Below are positions 7,952 to 16,962 of a DNA stretch of 38,797 nucleotides, one piece after another. Within the stretch, counting starts at the first letter, position 1. Every line of letters begins with the position of its first letter. Made by a program: the position numbers and the translations under genes. Origin of the DNA: Bacteroidetes bacterium MED-G21. GTDB taxonomy: Bacteria; Bacteroidota; Bacteroidia; Flavobacteriales; UBA7430. Below the pieces are notes generated by a model. That model had not been told where the DNA came from and did not search any database. It saw nothing but the letters and a program-made list of their open reading frames with translations. The stretch lies in contig NTKG01000007.1 in NCBI GenBank assembly GCA_002457305.1, positions 1 through 38,797 on the forward strand, given 5' to 3'.

Positions 7952-10900
7952 GGTGAAAGAAATTACAAGACTTTTTTATGTAGTTGTTCTTATGTCATGG
8001 CATACTTTAGCACAAGAATTTACTACCTGTGAAAGTGGAGAGGTTGGTGTATTTGTTTCGATGCAATATACTGATCTCAATTTCCCTGTTGGAGAAGTTT
8101 CTTGGGATATTCAAGATGTTGATGGAAATGTTCTTGCAGATCTAGATTATCTTCCAATTGCATCAAATATTATCTACCCATATCCCGAAGAAATTTGTTT
8201 ACCTGAGGGGGAGATTTATACATTTAACACGTATGATTCAGGTGGAGATGGCTGGGGCTTTGGCTCCTGGTATGAGCTTTCTATCTGTGGAGGAAATAAT
8301 GTAATCATTAATAATAGTGGTAATGCACCTACTGGTTCAGGGGGTTCAGAATCATTTTCTGTGCCTTTTGTTACAGATAATTGTTTTTGTTTTAGTATTG
8401 ATCTCGAACAGTCAAGTGCATCTTCCCCAACTGCTGCTGATGGGTCTATAACTACTTCTTCATATGCAGGCAATTCTCCTTTTACATATGAGTGGTCTAA
8501 TGGAGCAACAACTGAAAACTTAAATAATGTTGCTCCAGGAGTTTATTATGTTACAGTTACTGATTCTTTAGGTTGTGAATTGACTGAGATGGCTGAGGTT
8601 CAGGGGCCTAATATTTATATGGGAAATGGAAATGAGACAGTTTGTACAGGTTATTTTTATGATTCTGGTGGGCCAAATGGAAATTTTAATTCGAATGAAA
8701 ATTATGTTTACACAATCTGTAGCGATTCACCAGATTTGAGTTCAGCCATTAGCTTTTATTCGTTTAATTTATCAGGCTCTGTATGGTCATCTCCGATCAT
8801 GACTATTTATGATGGCGAGACTACAGATTCTCCTATTTTATATTCATATAATGGTCCAGGAGATCCACCACCAGGAGATATAGTTGCTACCGAAACTAAT
8901 GAGAGCGGTTGTTTGACGATTTCTTTTAGTTCTGGTAATAACCAGTCTACTGGATGGTTTGCAGAGATTGATTGTCAGTATCCTTGTCAAGATTTTACCG
9001 TTCAAATTGAGTCTAGTGATTTAATAAATGCATTAGGTCAATTAGAAGCTTGTCACGATATTGATTTAAATGCTTTAACAGACTATCCTCAAAATGATCA
9101 ATATTACTTTCAACAAGATAACACTACTTCATTTAATTGGGATTTTGGTGATAATCAAATTTCAGATGATCAGTCTGTAACATACTTGTACACGGAACTC
9201 GATACATTTGAGTTAAGCATAGTGGCTACGGATGTTAATGGGTGTTCAGCAGAGACTGCAATTACTGTGATTAACGATGCACCTGGAGTTATGACTTCTA
9301 TTTTTCCTCCTGAGGATAATGAAGTATGTCCTGAAACAATTGTTGAGGTTGGCTCTTCTATTCCTGGGACAGATAGTGTGATTTATTTTTTTAACCCTGT
9401 TACATGGGTTATTACAGAAGAAGCTTTGAATGTTGGTGAAGATTTTGGTGATCCAATATATTTGCCTGATGGTTCGGGTGTTTCATACCAAACCACAGTA
9501 AATATTCAGGCGTTTGATTCAGATGCTATTTTAGATGATGATGATTTTGAAGAAATTTGCGTTGAGATGGAGCATTCCTATTTAGGAGATCTTGATGTGA
9601 GTTTAACATCACCTAATGGAACAACAGTACTTTTATTTGACACTTACTCTTCTTTTGGTGCTGGAGGTACTTATTTAGGAGATCCTATTGATGACTATGG
9701 TGATGGTCCAAATGATCCAACTGGTGAATGTTGGGAATATTGTTGGTCCATTGAACCACAATTTGGAACGTTTAATAATTCTCTTGGTAACACGATGATT
9801 GCTCCAATCGAATCTAGTAACTCTATGGTTCCTGGATCATATACTCCAGAGGGAGATTTTTCAAACTTTGAAGGTTCATCAGCTAATGGTGTTTGGACAT
9901 TAACTGTAACAGATAATATAGGAAATGATAATGGATTTATTTGTGCTTGGGGTATAACAATGAATGTTGTTGGTGAGCAAGATGAAGTTGTTGTAGATTC
10001 GTTGGTGCCAGAAATACTTTCTTATGGTTGGTATTGCCCAGAGGAACCTTCTTCTATTGTTACTTTTGATTCAACATCTGTCGTTGTTCAACCTACCACG
10101 CCGGGTATTCATACTTACGTAATGAATCTTTCTGATAGTTATGGGTGTGATTATACTGAAGAATTTGTTTTGGATGTTTATAGTATTCCAGAAACTGGTC
10201 CTAATTTAGTTTCTGAATGCCAAGATCAATTTGATTTGGAGGTCAATAACGTTCCGCCAGGAGGAGGTTATTGGGAATGGATTGATGGTCCGGATGACTC
10301 ATCTTTATCTTTCAATCCAGATACAAATTCATTTACACCTGAAATTATGGTAAGTGAAGTAGGAGACTATACTTTTATGTTTACAGACAATGATTGTGGT
10401 TTGTCAAATACTGTTTCTGTTGATGTTCAAGTTGTAAATCCAATAATTGAGGAATCGATAGATGTTATATGCCAGTTAGATAATGCTATAAGTGTTATCG
10501 ATCCTACCGGAAATGGAGGTTCTTGGACAGTATTTTCTGTGGACAGCTCTATGAATGCTTCCATAGTTGATTCCAGTATGCTTCAGACTAATATCATTGT
10601 TGATGATTTCGGGACTTATCAAGTTGCCTTTACTGTTGATTTTTGCTTTGGAACAGATACTATGGATGTGAACTTTATTACTGTTGACCCTGTTATATAT
10701 AATCCTGGAGTTCAGGTTTGTGATTGGGATGCTGAGCTTGAGGTAAATAATCCTTCACCAACCAATGGTTTTTGGGAACTCCTAAATCAGCCTAATCATA
10801 CTTCTGCTGTAATTTCTAGTTTTGACAATCCTTTTATAACAATTGAAGTAGACGATTTTGGAGGCTATCAGATGGCTTATACAATTAATGGTTGTGAAAC

Positions 10901-11462
10901 TTCAGATACTTTAATGGTTCAATTTGGTCAAGCAATACCACAACTTAATATTGAAGAGTTGGTTCGTTGTGATTTTGATGCCATGTTAGAAGTTAAGTCT
11001 TATGGTATGGAAGAAGGTTGGGGTTTTGTTGATGGTCCTGCTGAGCCCATATATAGTGATCCACTTTCTTTTGATACTGAGATAGAAGTTCCTGAGTATG
11101 GAGATTATACTTTAATGTATACTGGATGTGATACTTCTATAGTATTTAATGTGCTTTTTATGTGTGATTTAGAAATCCCTGATACTTATAGCCCTAATGG
11201 TGATGGGTATAATGATTTGTTTATTATAGAAGATTTGACCTATGAGTATTATTCTTATAGCAATATGAGTATTTATAATAGATGGGGAGATGAGATATAC
11301 AAAAATGGACATTATGGATTAGATGGTTCTTGGTGGGGTGGGAAAAATACACATCAATATGACCAATTAGCTCCAGGAGTTTACTTTTATGTTTTGAAAG
11401 TTGGTAACAAAGTGACGCAGAAAGAAGATGTATATAAAGGGATGATTAATTTATTCTATTAG
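7935..11462 (+). CDS. Multidomain cell-surface adhesin with type B T9SS sorting domain
   Basis: 1175 residues with signal peptide ending HTLAQ (residue 27). Modules in order: a DSGGDGWG module (29-150); a SprB-like repeat (about 150-222: AADGSITTS, FTYEWSNGATTENL, APGVYYVTVTDSLGC); a CUB-like domain (about 228-345, IMTIYDGETTDSP); a PKD-like domain (about 360-448, FNWDFGDNQISDDQSV); a proprotein-convertase P-like domain (about 520-683, YLGDLDVSLTSPNGT, ANGVWTLTVTDNIG); four tandem two-cysteine repeats (753-1077); and the C-terminal gliding-motility-associated sorting domain (from 1078: YSPNGDGYNDLF, IYNRWGDEIY, APGVYFYVLKVG). The last predicts export by T9SS and attachment via the SprB/type B route. 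The start ATG overlaps the upstream gene; GTG 7953 is an alternative. A role in adhesion or gliding is inferred from modules. Confidence 0.9.
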   Translation: MNSIIKVKEITRLFYVVVLMSWHTLAQEFTTCESGEVGVFVSMQYTDLNFPVGEVSWDIQDVDGNVLADLDYLPIASNIIYPYPEEICLPEGEIYTFNTYDSGGDGWGFGSWYELSICGGNNVIINNSGNAPTGSGGSESFSVPFVTDNCFCFSIDLEQSSASSPTAADGSITTSSYAGNSPFTYEWSNGATTENLNNVAPGVYYVTVTDSLGCELTEMAEVQGPNIYMGNGNETVCTGYFYDSGGPNGNFNSNENYVYTICSDSPDLSSAISFYSFNLSGSVWSSPIMTIYDGETTDSPILYSYNGPGDPPPGDIVATETNESGCLTISFSSGNNQSTGWFAEIDCQYPCQDFTVQIESSDLINALGQLEACHDIDLNALTDYPQNDQYYFQQDNTTSFNWDFGDNQISDDQSVTYLYTELDTFELSIVATDVNGCSAETAITVINDAPGVMTSIFPPEDNEVCPETIVEVGSSIPGTDSVIYFFNPVTWVITEEALNVGEDFGDPIYLPDGSGVSYQTTVNIQAFDSDAILDDDDFEEICVEMEHSYLGDLDVSLTSPNGTTVLLFDTYSSFGAGGTYLGDPIDDYGDGPNDPTGECWEYCWSIEPQFGTFNNSLGNTMIAPIESSNSMVPGSYTPEGDFSNFEGSSANGVWTLTVTDNIGNDNGFICAWGITMNVVGEQDEVVVDSLVPEILSYGWYCPEEPSSIVTFDSTSVVVQPTTPGIHTYVMNLSDSYGCDYTEEFVLDVYSIPETGPNLVSECQDQFDLEVNNVPPGGGYWEWIDGPDDSSLSFNPDTNSFTPEIMVSEVGDYTFMFTDNDCGLSNTVSVDVQVVNPIIEESIDVICQLDNAISVIDPTGNGGSWTVFSVDSSMNASIVDSSMLQTNIIVDDFGTYQVAFTVDFCFGTDTMDVNFITVDPVIYNPGVQVCDWDAELEVNNPSPTNGFWELLNQPNHTSAVISSFDNPFITIEVDDFGGYQMAYTINGCETSDTLMVQFGQAIPQLNIEELVRCDFDAMLEVKSYGMEEGWGFVDGPAEPIYSDPLSFDTEIEVPEYGDYTLMYTGCDTSIVFNVLFMCDLEIPDTYSPNGDGYNDLFIIEDLTYEYYSYSNMSIYNRWGDEIYKNGHYGLDGSWWGGKNTHQYDQLAPGVYFYVLKVGNKVTQKEDVYKGMINLFY
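10191..11165 (+). repeat. Four tandem ~83-residue two-cysteine repeats in the adhesin
   Basis: Units at 10191-10442, 10443-10691, 10692-10940 and 10941-11165 (84, 83, 83 and 75 residues). Each has a cysteine at its tenth residue (VSEC, DVIC, VQVC, LVRC). Most then show a Gly-Trp or Gly-Phe-Trp turn after about 20 residues, an acidic-Gly-x-Tyr strand (EVGDYTFMFT, DFGTYQVAFT, DFGGYQMAYT, EYGDYTLMYT) and a second cysteine soon after. They look like Ig-like stalk units, each perhaps closed by a disulphide. DNA-level identity is low, so they are old duplications. Confidence 0.75.
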
Positions 11463-11488
11463 TTAAAGTGACTTAACAGTTAGTTTTT

Positions 11489-12076
11489 TTAACTTTTCAT
11501 CATTCGGGCAATATATTTTCCTATGATGTCAAATTCTATGTTTACTTGATCTCCTTCTTTTAATAACTTAAATGAAGTGTTTTCAAAAGTATAAGGTATA
11601 ATACAGACTGAAAATTCATCATCTTTCGAATCTACAACTGTAAGACTAGTTCCGTTAACTGTTATTGAACCTTTTTCTACAGTCATTTCTGAAATAGATT
11701 TTTTGGTGTATTTGAAGCTAAAGATCCATGAACCATCTAAAGTTTCAATATTGTTACAAATAGCTGTTGTGTCTACATGACCTTGAACAATATGACCATC
11801 TAATCTGTCTCCTATTTTCATGCATCGTTCTAAGTTAATCTTATCTCCGTGAATAAGATTGCCAAGGTTTGTTTTTTCAAGGGTCTCTTTAATTGCTACT
11901 ACATTATATTGATTGTCTTTAATAGAAATTACAGTAAGACATACTCCATTATGAGCAATGCTTTGATCAATTCTAAGCTCAGGAGTAAATTTTGCTTCAA
12001 TTGTAAGATGAATGTTACCTTTATTTTTTTCGACCTTCTTTACTGTTCCTAATTCTTCAATGATTCCTGTGAACAT
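11489..12076 (-). CDS. ribE: Riboflavin synthase alpha subunit
   Basis: 195 residues, typical size. It converts two 6,7-dimethyl-8-ribityllumazine molecules into riboflavin plus the pyrimidine precursor, as a cytosolic homotrimer. The start MFTGIIEELGTVKKV is diagnostic. Two lumazine-binding halves follow: the first with HNGVCLTVISI, the second starting near residue 95 with DGHIVQGHVDT and later GSITVNGTSLTVVD. It lies 49 bases downstream of mqnC on the same strand, so a two-gene transcript is likely. No FMN riboswitch is seen upstream. It meets the adhesin gene tail to tail across 26 bases. Confidence 0.97.
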   Translation of the reverse strand: MFTGIIEELGTVKKVEKNKGNIHLTIEAKFTPELRIDQSIAHNGVCLTVISIKDNQYNVVAIKETLEKTNLGNLIHGDKINLERCMKIGDRLDGHIVQGHVDTTAICNNIETLDGSWIFSFKYTKKSISEMTVEKGSITVNGTSLTVVDSKDDEFSVCIIPYTFENTSFKLLKEGDQVNIEFDIIGKYIARMMKS

Positions 12077-12125
12077 ATTGCGTTTTATTTTCTTTTATTG
12101 AAGTAATAAATTTAAAATGGAGTTT

Positions 12126-13250
12126 TTAGTAATTAATTACTTGTTCCTCCATTATTGAAGGTAATTCTCTGTATTCATATTCTTGATTTCGTAATTGAGG
12201 CTCAAATCCAGCTTCTTTTATAGCTTCTTGAATTGTTGTGGATGTAAATCTATGAGGCGCGCCTGCAGCTGAAACCACATTTTCTTCAATCATAATTGAG
12301 CCAAAGTCATTTGCACCTGCATGTAAACATAATTGTCCAACTTTTTTCCCAACAGTAAGCCATGATGCTTGAATATTTTTTACGTTTGGAAGCATTATTC
12401 TGGATAAAGCAACCATTCGGATGTATTCATCTCCATCGACATTGTTTGAGATGCCTTTGACGCGTTTTAGTAATGTCCCATCATCTTGAAATGGCCAAGC
12501 AATAAATGCAAGAAACCCATTTGAGTTTTCAGGTTTTTCAGATTGTACTTGTCTAATTTTAACCAAGTGTTCAAAACGTTCTAAGAGTGTTTCTATATGC
12601 CCAAACATCATGGTAGCTGATGTAGTTAGTCCTAATTTGTGCGCTTCTCTCATAACATCAAGCCATTCTTGAGCACCACATTTTCCTTTTGAAATCATCC
12701 TGCGAACTCTATCATCAAGTATTTCTGCTCCTGCACCTGGTAGACTATCTAATCCGGCTGTAATTAAAGCTTTTAAAACTTCTTTATGACTTTTGCCGTC
12801 AATTTTACTTATGTGTGCAATTTCAGGTGGTCCTAGAGCGTGAAGTTTAATATTTGGAAATTTCTTTTTAATACCGCTAAAGAGATCACAATAGAAATCT
12901 AACCCTAGTTCAGGGTGGTGCCCACCTTGAAGTAATAATTGTTCTCCACCATATCGAATGGTCTCCTCAATTTTTTCAGTGTATTCTTCTAAGGTTGTGA
13001 TGTAAGCTTCTTTATGTCCTGGGATTCTGAAGAAGTTGCAAAATTTACAGTTGGCATTACAAACATTTGTTGTGTTCGCATTTCTGTCTATTATCCAAGT
13101 AACTTTATTGCTTGGTACCTGTTTCTTACGAAGTTCATTTGCAACAAACATCAAATCTGGTGTTGCAGCGTTTTCAAAAATAAAAAGCCCTTCATTTGCG
13201 GTGAGGAAGTCAAATTGTAGTGCCCTATCTAATAGCTTCTGAGTCTCCAT
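12126..13250 (-). CDS. mqnC: Cyclic dehypoxanthine futalosine synthase (radical SAM)
   Basis: 374 residues. This radical S-adenosylmethionine enzyme cyclises dehypoxanthine futalosine in the futalosine route to menaquinone. The 4Fe-4S cysteines are C64, C68 and C71 in NVCNANCKFCNF. Other family segments: LLLQGGHHPELGLDFY, LPGAGAEILDDRVRR, SATMMFGHIET, HAGANDFGSIMIEENVVSAAG and the C-terminal AGFEPQLRNQEYEYREL. MqnE is the close alternative, but the HHPELGL and GAGAEILDDRVR segments and the short N-terminus fit MqnC better. A TAATTTTG box (13280-13273, this strand) lies 22 bases before the ATG. It indicates that this organism makes menaquinone by the futalosine route. Confidence 0.9.
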   Translation of the reverse strand: METQKLLDRALQFDFLTANEGLFIFENAATPDLMFVANELRKKQVPSNKVTWIIDRNANTTNVCNANCKFCNFFRIPGHKEAYITTLEEYTEKIEETIRYGGEQLLLQGGHHPELGLDFYCDLFSGIKKKFPNIKLHALGPPEIAHISKIDGKSHKEVLKALITAGLDSLPGAGAEILDDRVRRMISKGKCGAQEWLDVMREAHKLGLTTSATMMFGHIETLLERFEHLVKIRQVQSEKPENSNGFLAFIAWPFQDDGTLLKRVKGISNNVDGDEYIRMVALSRIMLPNVKNIQASWLTVGKKVGQLCLHAGANDFGSIMIEENVVSAAGAPHRFTSTTIQEAIKEAGFEPQLRNQEYEYRELPSIMEEQVINY

Positions 13251-13272
13251 TAAAATGTGTATTTTTACGCTT

Positions 13273-13280
13273 CAAAATTA
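13273..13280 (-). promoter_or_regulatory. -7 box of mqnC-ribE
   Basis: Read on the minus strand, TAATTTTG fits TAnnTTTG exactly and predicts a leader of under 20 bases. It lies in the 37-base gap between the divergent starts of mqnC and the leucyl aminopeptidase gene, so both promoters must overlap here. Confidence 0.5.
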
Positions 13281-13287
13281 AGAAAAA

Positions 13288-14724
13288 ATGCACAGTATTA
13301 TACATAAAGTGGATGTAGTTTCGGAAGTTAGACATTTAGTTGTTTTGGGATCTGTAGATTCAGACTGGTCTAAGATAGGGTTAAGTAAGATTGAGCATGA
13401 TTTTGTAACATCTAAATTAGCGATAGGGGAGCTCTCTATTCACATCAATCAGTATTCGCGGAGTATATTTATTGAGTGTTTAAGCGAAGAATCTACAAAA
13501 AGTAATAATCTTGAGAAAGCAAGGGAAAGAGGCGCTAAATTAGTAAAACAATTTAATGAGGCTAAGATTGAAGAAGTAGAATTAATAAGCTTATCAAGTG
13601 GTGATTTAAGTTTATATGTTGCGGAGGGTATGGCTTTAGCAAATTATCAGTTTTTAAAATATTTTAGTACCCCAGAAAAAAAACTAAACAGCTTAAAAGC
13701 AATTTTTGTTAATGCTGAATCATCAGTTATTCATAATATGAATGCTGTTGTTTCGGGAACCTTATATGCTCGTGATTTTGTTAATGAGCCCTTGTCTTAT
13801 TTAACAGCTATGCAGTTTTCTGAGGATATGTTGGCTTTAGGAAAGGAGGCAGGCTTTAAGGTAGAGGTTCTTCATAAAAAGCAAATAGAGTCCTTGAAAA
13901 TGGGAGGCTTGCTTGCTGTAAATCAAGGCGCTTTGGAGCCTCCAACATTTAATATTCTTACATATAAACCAGAAAACCATATTAACTCTAAGCCATTTGT
14001 GTTAGTGGGAAAGGGAATCGTGTATGATACTGGTGGATTGAGCTTAAAGCCTACTCCAAATTCTATGGATATGATGAAGTGTGATATGGGTGGTGGTGCT
14101 TCAGTACTTGGTGTTTTGTATGCTATAGCGAAAGCTAAATTCCCTGTTCATGTTGTCGGATTAATACCTGCTACAGAAAACCGCCCAGGAGGTAATGCTT
14201 ATGCGCCTGGTGATGTTATTCATATGATGGATAACACCTCTGTTGAGGTTCTTAATACGGATGCTGAAGGACGTTTGGTTATGGCAGACGCCCTATGTTA
14301 TGCAAAGAAGTATAACCCTGAATTGGTTATTGATTTTGCTACATTAACTGGTGCAGCAGTTAGAGCCATTGGTAAATATGGTATTGTTGCTATGGGAAAT
14401 ACAGATATTCGAGTTCAAAATGAATTACGTGAAAGTGGGGATTTTACTTATGAAAGATTGGCAATGATGCCTTTTTGGCAAGAGTACTCAGAATTATTAA
14501 AATCGGACATAGCAGATATGACAAATTTGGGACCAGCTGAAGCTGGGCAAATAACTGCTGGTAAGTTTTTGGAACATTTTACTGATTACCCTTGGATACA
14601 TCTCGATATTGCTGGACCTGCTTTTTTGTCAAGTGATGACCATTATCGTTTAAAGGGAGGGACAGGTACAGGCGTTCGTCTTCTTTTTGATTATTTGCTA
14701 AAGAAATGCGTAAATGCAGAATAA
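13288..14724 (+). CDS. pepA: Leucyl aminopeptidase, M17 family
   Basis: 478 residues, the usual M17 length. It removes N-terminal residues from peptides in the cytosol with two metal ions, as a hexamer. The N-terminal half is the variable regulatory domain. The catalytic half begins near residue 150 (ARDFVNEPLSYLTA) and holds LVGKGIVYDTGGLSLKP (metal-binding Lys/Asp), KCDMGGGASVLG, PATENRPGGNAYAPGDVI and the signature NTDAEGRLVMADALCYA with its Asp/Glu ligands and catalytic Arg. All expected ligands are visible. It is divergent from mqnC with only 37 bases between starts. pdxA follows 65 bases downstream on the same strand. Confidence 0.93.
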   Translation: MHSIIHKVDVVSEVRHLVVLGSVDSDWSKIGLSKIEHDFVTSKLAIGELSIHINQYSRSIFIECLSEESTKSNNLEKARERGAKLVKQFNEAKIEEVELISLSSGDLSLYVAEGMALANYQFLKYFSTPEKKLNSLKAIFVNAESSVIHNMNAVVSGTLYARDFVNEPLSYLTAMQFSEDMLALGKEAGFKVEVLHKKQIESLKMGGLLAVNQGALEPPTFNILTYKPENHINSKPFVLVGKGIVYDTGGLSLKPTPNSMDMMKCDMGGGASVLGVLYAIAKAKFPVHVVGLIPATENRPGGNAYAPGDVIHMMDNTSVEVLNTDAEGRLVMADALCYAKKYNPELVIDFATLTGAAVRAIGKYGIVAMGNTDIRVQNELRESGDFTYERLAMMPFWQEYSELLKSDIADMTNLGPAEAGQITAGKFLEHFTDYPWIHLDIAGPAFLSSDDHYRLKGGTGTGVRLLFDYLLKKCVNAE

Positions 14725-14789
14725 TAAATTTTAGAGGTTTAAAAGTTTATTTTTAATGCCAATTTTAGAACTCTTTTAATAAGCTAAAA

Positions 14790-15857
14790 ATGAGAAATCA
14801 ATCAAAACCCAAGAAAGTCCGTATAGGAATTTCTGTTGGTGATATTAATGGAATCGGACTAGAGGTTATCATGAAAGCATTCTCTGATAATCGTATTTTT
14901 GATTTATGTACTCCTGTGGTTTATGCTTCGTCAAATTATGTTATGGCATATCAGAAAGAAATGGGGATGAAAAACTTTAGTTTTAACTTTGTGAAGCCCA
15001 ACTCGAAAATCATTTCTAATAGAGCAAATCTAATTAATTGTTGGGAAGAAGATGTTAAGTTGACTTTAGGTAAAGAAACTGATGAAGGTGGTGCTTATGC
15101 ATTAAAGTCATTGTCTGCAGCTGTTGATGCTTTAAAAAAAGGTGATGTTGACGCATTGGTTACGGCTCCAATAAATAAACATAATATTCAGTCTGATGAA
15201 TTTAATTTCCCGGGGCATACAGAATATTTGGCAAATGAATTTGATGGAGAAGATGCATTAATGTTTATGGTTGCAGACTCCTTAAGAATAGGTGTGGTTA
15301 CGGGGCATATTCCTATTGCTAATGTAGCGTCTTCTATTACTATAGAAAAGATTTTCAAAAAAATTGATCAAATAGAGCGTTCTTTAAAGAGTGATTTTAA
15401 TATTAGAAAACCGAAAATAGCAGTTTTAGGCCTTAACCCACATAGTGGTGATAAAGGTGTTATTGGAAAAGAAGACGATGCAATAATATTGCCTGCTGTA
15501 GAAAAGGCTTTTGATTCTGGGAAATTAGTTTATGGTCCTTATTCTGCCGATAGTTTTTTTGCTTCTGATGTTTTTACTCAGTTTGATGCTGTTTTGGCTA
15601 TGTATCATGATCAAGGTTTAATTCCTTTTAAGAATATGTCATTTAATAGGGGAGTGAACTTTACAGCGGGGATATCTGTTGTTAGGACATCTCCAGATCA
15701 TGGCACGGCTTATGACTTAGCTGGAAAAAATGAGGCTCAAGAGTCTTCATTTCGTGAAGCTGTTTACCTTGCGTGTAAGGTTTTTAAGAACAGGTTAGAA
15801 TTTTCAAAACTACACGAAAACCCATTGGAAATAACCTCAGTTTCTAAGAACAAATAG
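14790..15857 (+). CDS. pdxA: 4-hydroxythreonine-4-phosphate dehydrogenase
   Basis: 355 residues. It oxidises 4-phosphohydroxy-L-threonine with NAD(P)+ in the DXP-dependent vitamin B6 pathway; dxs in this same window supplies the other precursor. Motifs: GISVGDINGIGLEVIMKAF at the N-terminus, VTAPINKHNIQSDEF, FPGHTEYLA (metal His), LGLNPHSGDKGVIGKED (metal His and phosphate), YHDQGLIPFK (metal His) and RTSPDHGTAYDLAGK. All three metal histidines are present. The start ATG at 14790 follows a 65-base gap after the aminopeptidase gene. A separate promoter precedes the next gene, so pdxA may end its own transcript. Confidence 0.96.
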   Translation: MRNQSKPKKVRIGISVGDINGIGLEVIMKAFSDNRIFDLCTPVVYASSNYVMAYQKEMGMKNFSFNFVKPNSKIISNRANLINCWEEDVKLTLGKETDEGGAYALKSLSAAVDALKKGDVDALVTAPINKHNIQSDEFNFPGHTEYLANEFDGEDALMFMVADSLRIGVVTGHIPIANVASSITIEKIFKKIDQIERSLKSDFNIRKPKIAVLGLNPHSGDKGVIGKEDDAIILPAVEKAFDSGKLVYGPYSADSFFASDVFTQFDAVLAMYHDQGLIPFKNMSFNRGVNFTAGISVVRTSPDHGTAYDLAGKNEAQESSFREAVYLACKVFKNRLEFSKLHENPLEITSVSKNK

Positions 15858-15942
15858 ACTTGCGCTTTAAGAAAAGATGCAGACGGTTTAGTGTTTAATA
15901 TTGTGCTTATTAAGTATTCCGTTCTTTTAAGAAAATTATTTT

Positions 15943-15950
15943 TATCTTTG
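15943..15950 (+). promoter_or_regulatory. -7 box of the DUF177-rpmF unit
   Basis: TATCTTTG is an exact TAnnTTTG match, 21 bases before ATG 15972. No clear TTG -33 element is seen upstream. It predicts a short leader. Confidence 0.55.
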
Positions 15951-15971
15951 CAGACCGAAAAACTTATATGA

Positions 15972-16502
15972 ATGGATGCGCTCACAGATTTCATTATACC
16001 CATAATCGGGCTTAAGTTAGGTGAGCATTCTTATCAGTTCAATGTTGATCGGCAGTTCTTTAAAGAATTTGATAACACTGATTTACAAGAAGGATGCCTT
16101 CAAGTAGATTTGATTTTAAAAAAAAGATCAAATCATATGGAGTTAATGTTTCGAGCAAAAGGAAGTATTAATTGTCTGTGTGATAGGTGTGGAGGTGATT
16201 TAAAGCTTCCTCTTGATCATCAAGAAATGAGAATTGTAAAATTTTCTCAAGAAGATTTTGATAATACAGATGATGTTTTAGTTATCGGACGTGAAGACTA
16301 CGAAATTAATGTGTCGCATATTGTATATGAGACTATTTTTTTAGGTTTGCCGATTAGAAAGTTTCATGATCAAGAAACAAATGGGCAAAAATGTGATGAA
16401 GAGGTAATAAAAAGACTTAAAGAATATCAAAAAAAAGAAGCAAATAAAGGTGTTGACGATAGATGGTCAGCATTAAAAAAATTATTAACGGATAAAGATT
16501 AG
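15972..16502 (+). CDS. DUF177 (YceD-like) protein
   Basis: 176 residues. The YceD/DUF177 family is almost always encoded just before ribosomal protein L32 and is linked to 23S rRNA processing or ribosome assembly; its exact role is unsettled. The family hallmark is seen as [12 protein letters not shown], with cysteines C68, C70 and C73. A conserved acidic middle follows ([32 protein letters not shown]). The C-terminus [11 protein letters not shown] is also typical. ATG 15972 is preferred; it lies downstream of the TATCTTTG box. rpmF begins five bases after the stop, so the two are one unit. Confidence 0.85.
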   Translation: MDALTDFIIPIIGLKLGEHSYQFNVDRQFFKEFDNTDLQEGCLQVDLILKKRSNHMELMFRAKGSINCLCDRCGGDLKLPLDHQEMRIVKFSQEDFDNTDDVLVIGREDYEINVSHIVYETIFLGLPIRKFHDQETNGQKCDEEVIKRLKEYQKKEANKGVDDRWSALKKLLTDKD

Positions 16503-16507
16503 TAAAA

Positions 16508-16684
16508 ATGGCACATCCAAAACGAAAAATTTCTAAACAAAGACGCGACAAGAGAAGAACGCATTATAAAGCTGAAGCACCAACCGTCTCTGTTTGTTCT
16601 AAAACAGGTGAGGCACACTTGTACCACAGAGCATATTGGCATGAAGGTAAAATGTACTACAAAGGTAATGTAGTTATAGAATAG
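16508..16684 (+). CDS. rpmF: 50S ribosomal protein L32
   Basis: 58 codons. It starts [20 protein letters not shown], the conserved L32 N-terminus, and ends [11 protein letters not shown]. The translation is continuous from ATG 16508 to TAG 16682-16684. There is a single cysteine (C30) and none of the CxxC pairs of the zinc-binding form, so this is the zinc-independent type. It sits five bases after DUF177, the expected partner, and a hairpin terminator follows at 16758-16807. Confidence 0.95.
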   Translation: MAHPKRKISKQRRDKRRTHYKAEAPTVSVCSKTGEAHLYHRAYWHEGKMYYKGNVVIE

Positions 16685-16757
16685 TATGCTGTAAATATTA
16701 ATACATCACTTTTATTAATATTTATTCTTTTTTTACTGTTTGCGTATTAAGATTTTA

Positions 16758-16807
16758 TGTAGATTTAAACCCGTTTTTAATTGAGTTTAGATCTACATTT
16801 TTATTTT
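16758..16807 (+). terminator. Intrinsic terminator after rpmF
   Basis: A 13-bp stem TGTAGATTTAAAC (16758-16770) pairs with GTTTAGATCTACA (16785-16797), with one G-T wobble and a 14-base loop. TTTTTATTTT follows. It separates DUF177-rpmF from fabH-accBC, which therefore need their own promoter. The rest of the 278-base gap (16685-16962) holds no gene that I can see. Confidence 0.75.
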
Positions 16808-16897
16808 AAATAAATGAGTAGGTTGTAAGTTGTTATAGAAAATGTTCTCTATTGATACTTTTAACCTCTAGATTTAAATCATAAAGCTTCAACTAGA

Positions 16898-16905
16898 TAC
16901 ATTTG
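16898..16905 (+). promoter_or_regulatory. Candidate -7 box of fabH-accB-accC
   Basis: TACATTTG matches TAnnTTTG exactly, 57 bases before the fabH ATG. No clear -33 TTG is seen at the usual spacing. A promoter is expected here because a terminator precedes it. Confidence 0.45.
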
Positions 16906-16962
16906 ATTTGTCATAAATGTGAGATGTGAAATTATTAGAAAAAGTTAAATAAGTTTTCAAAA

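Noticed and set aside
8216-8473. Minus-strand frame inside the adhesin gene
   Set aside because: It is a shadow of the adhesin coding sequence, with no start context or recognisable motif.
16685-16962. Possible ncRNA or missing plsX in the rpmF-fabH gap
   Set aside because: Only a terminator and a -7 box are supported; there is no frame resembling plsX and no recognised RNA fold.
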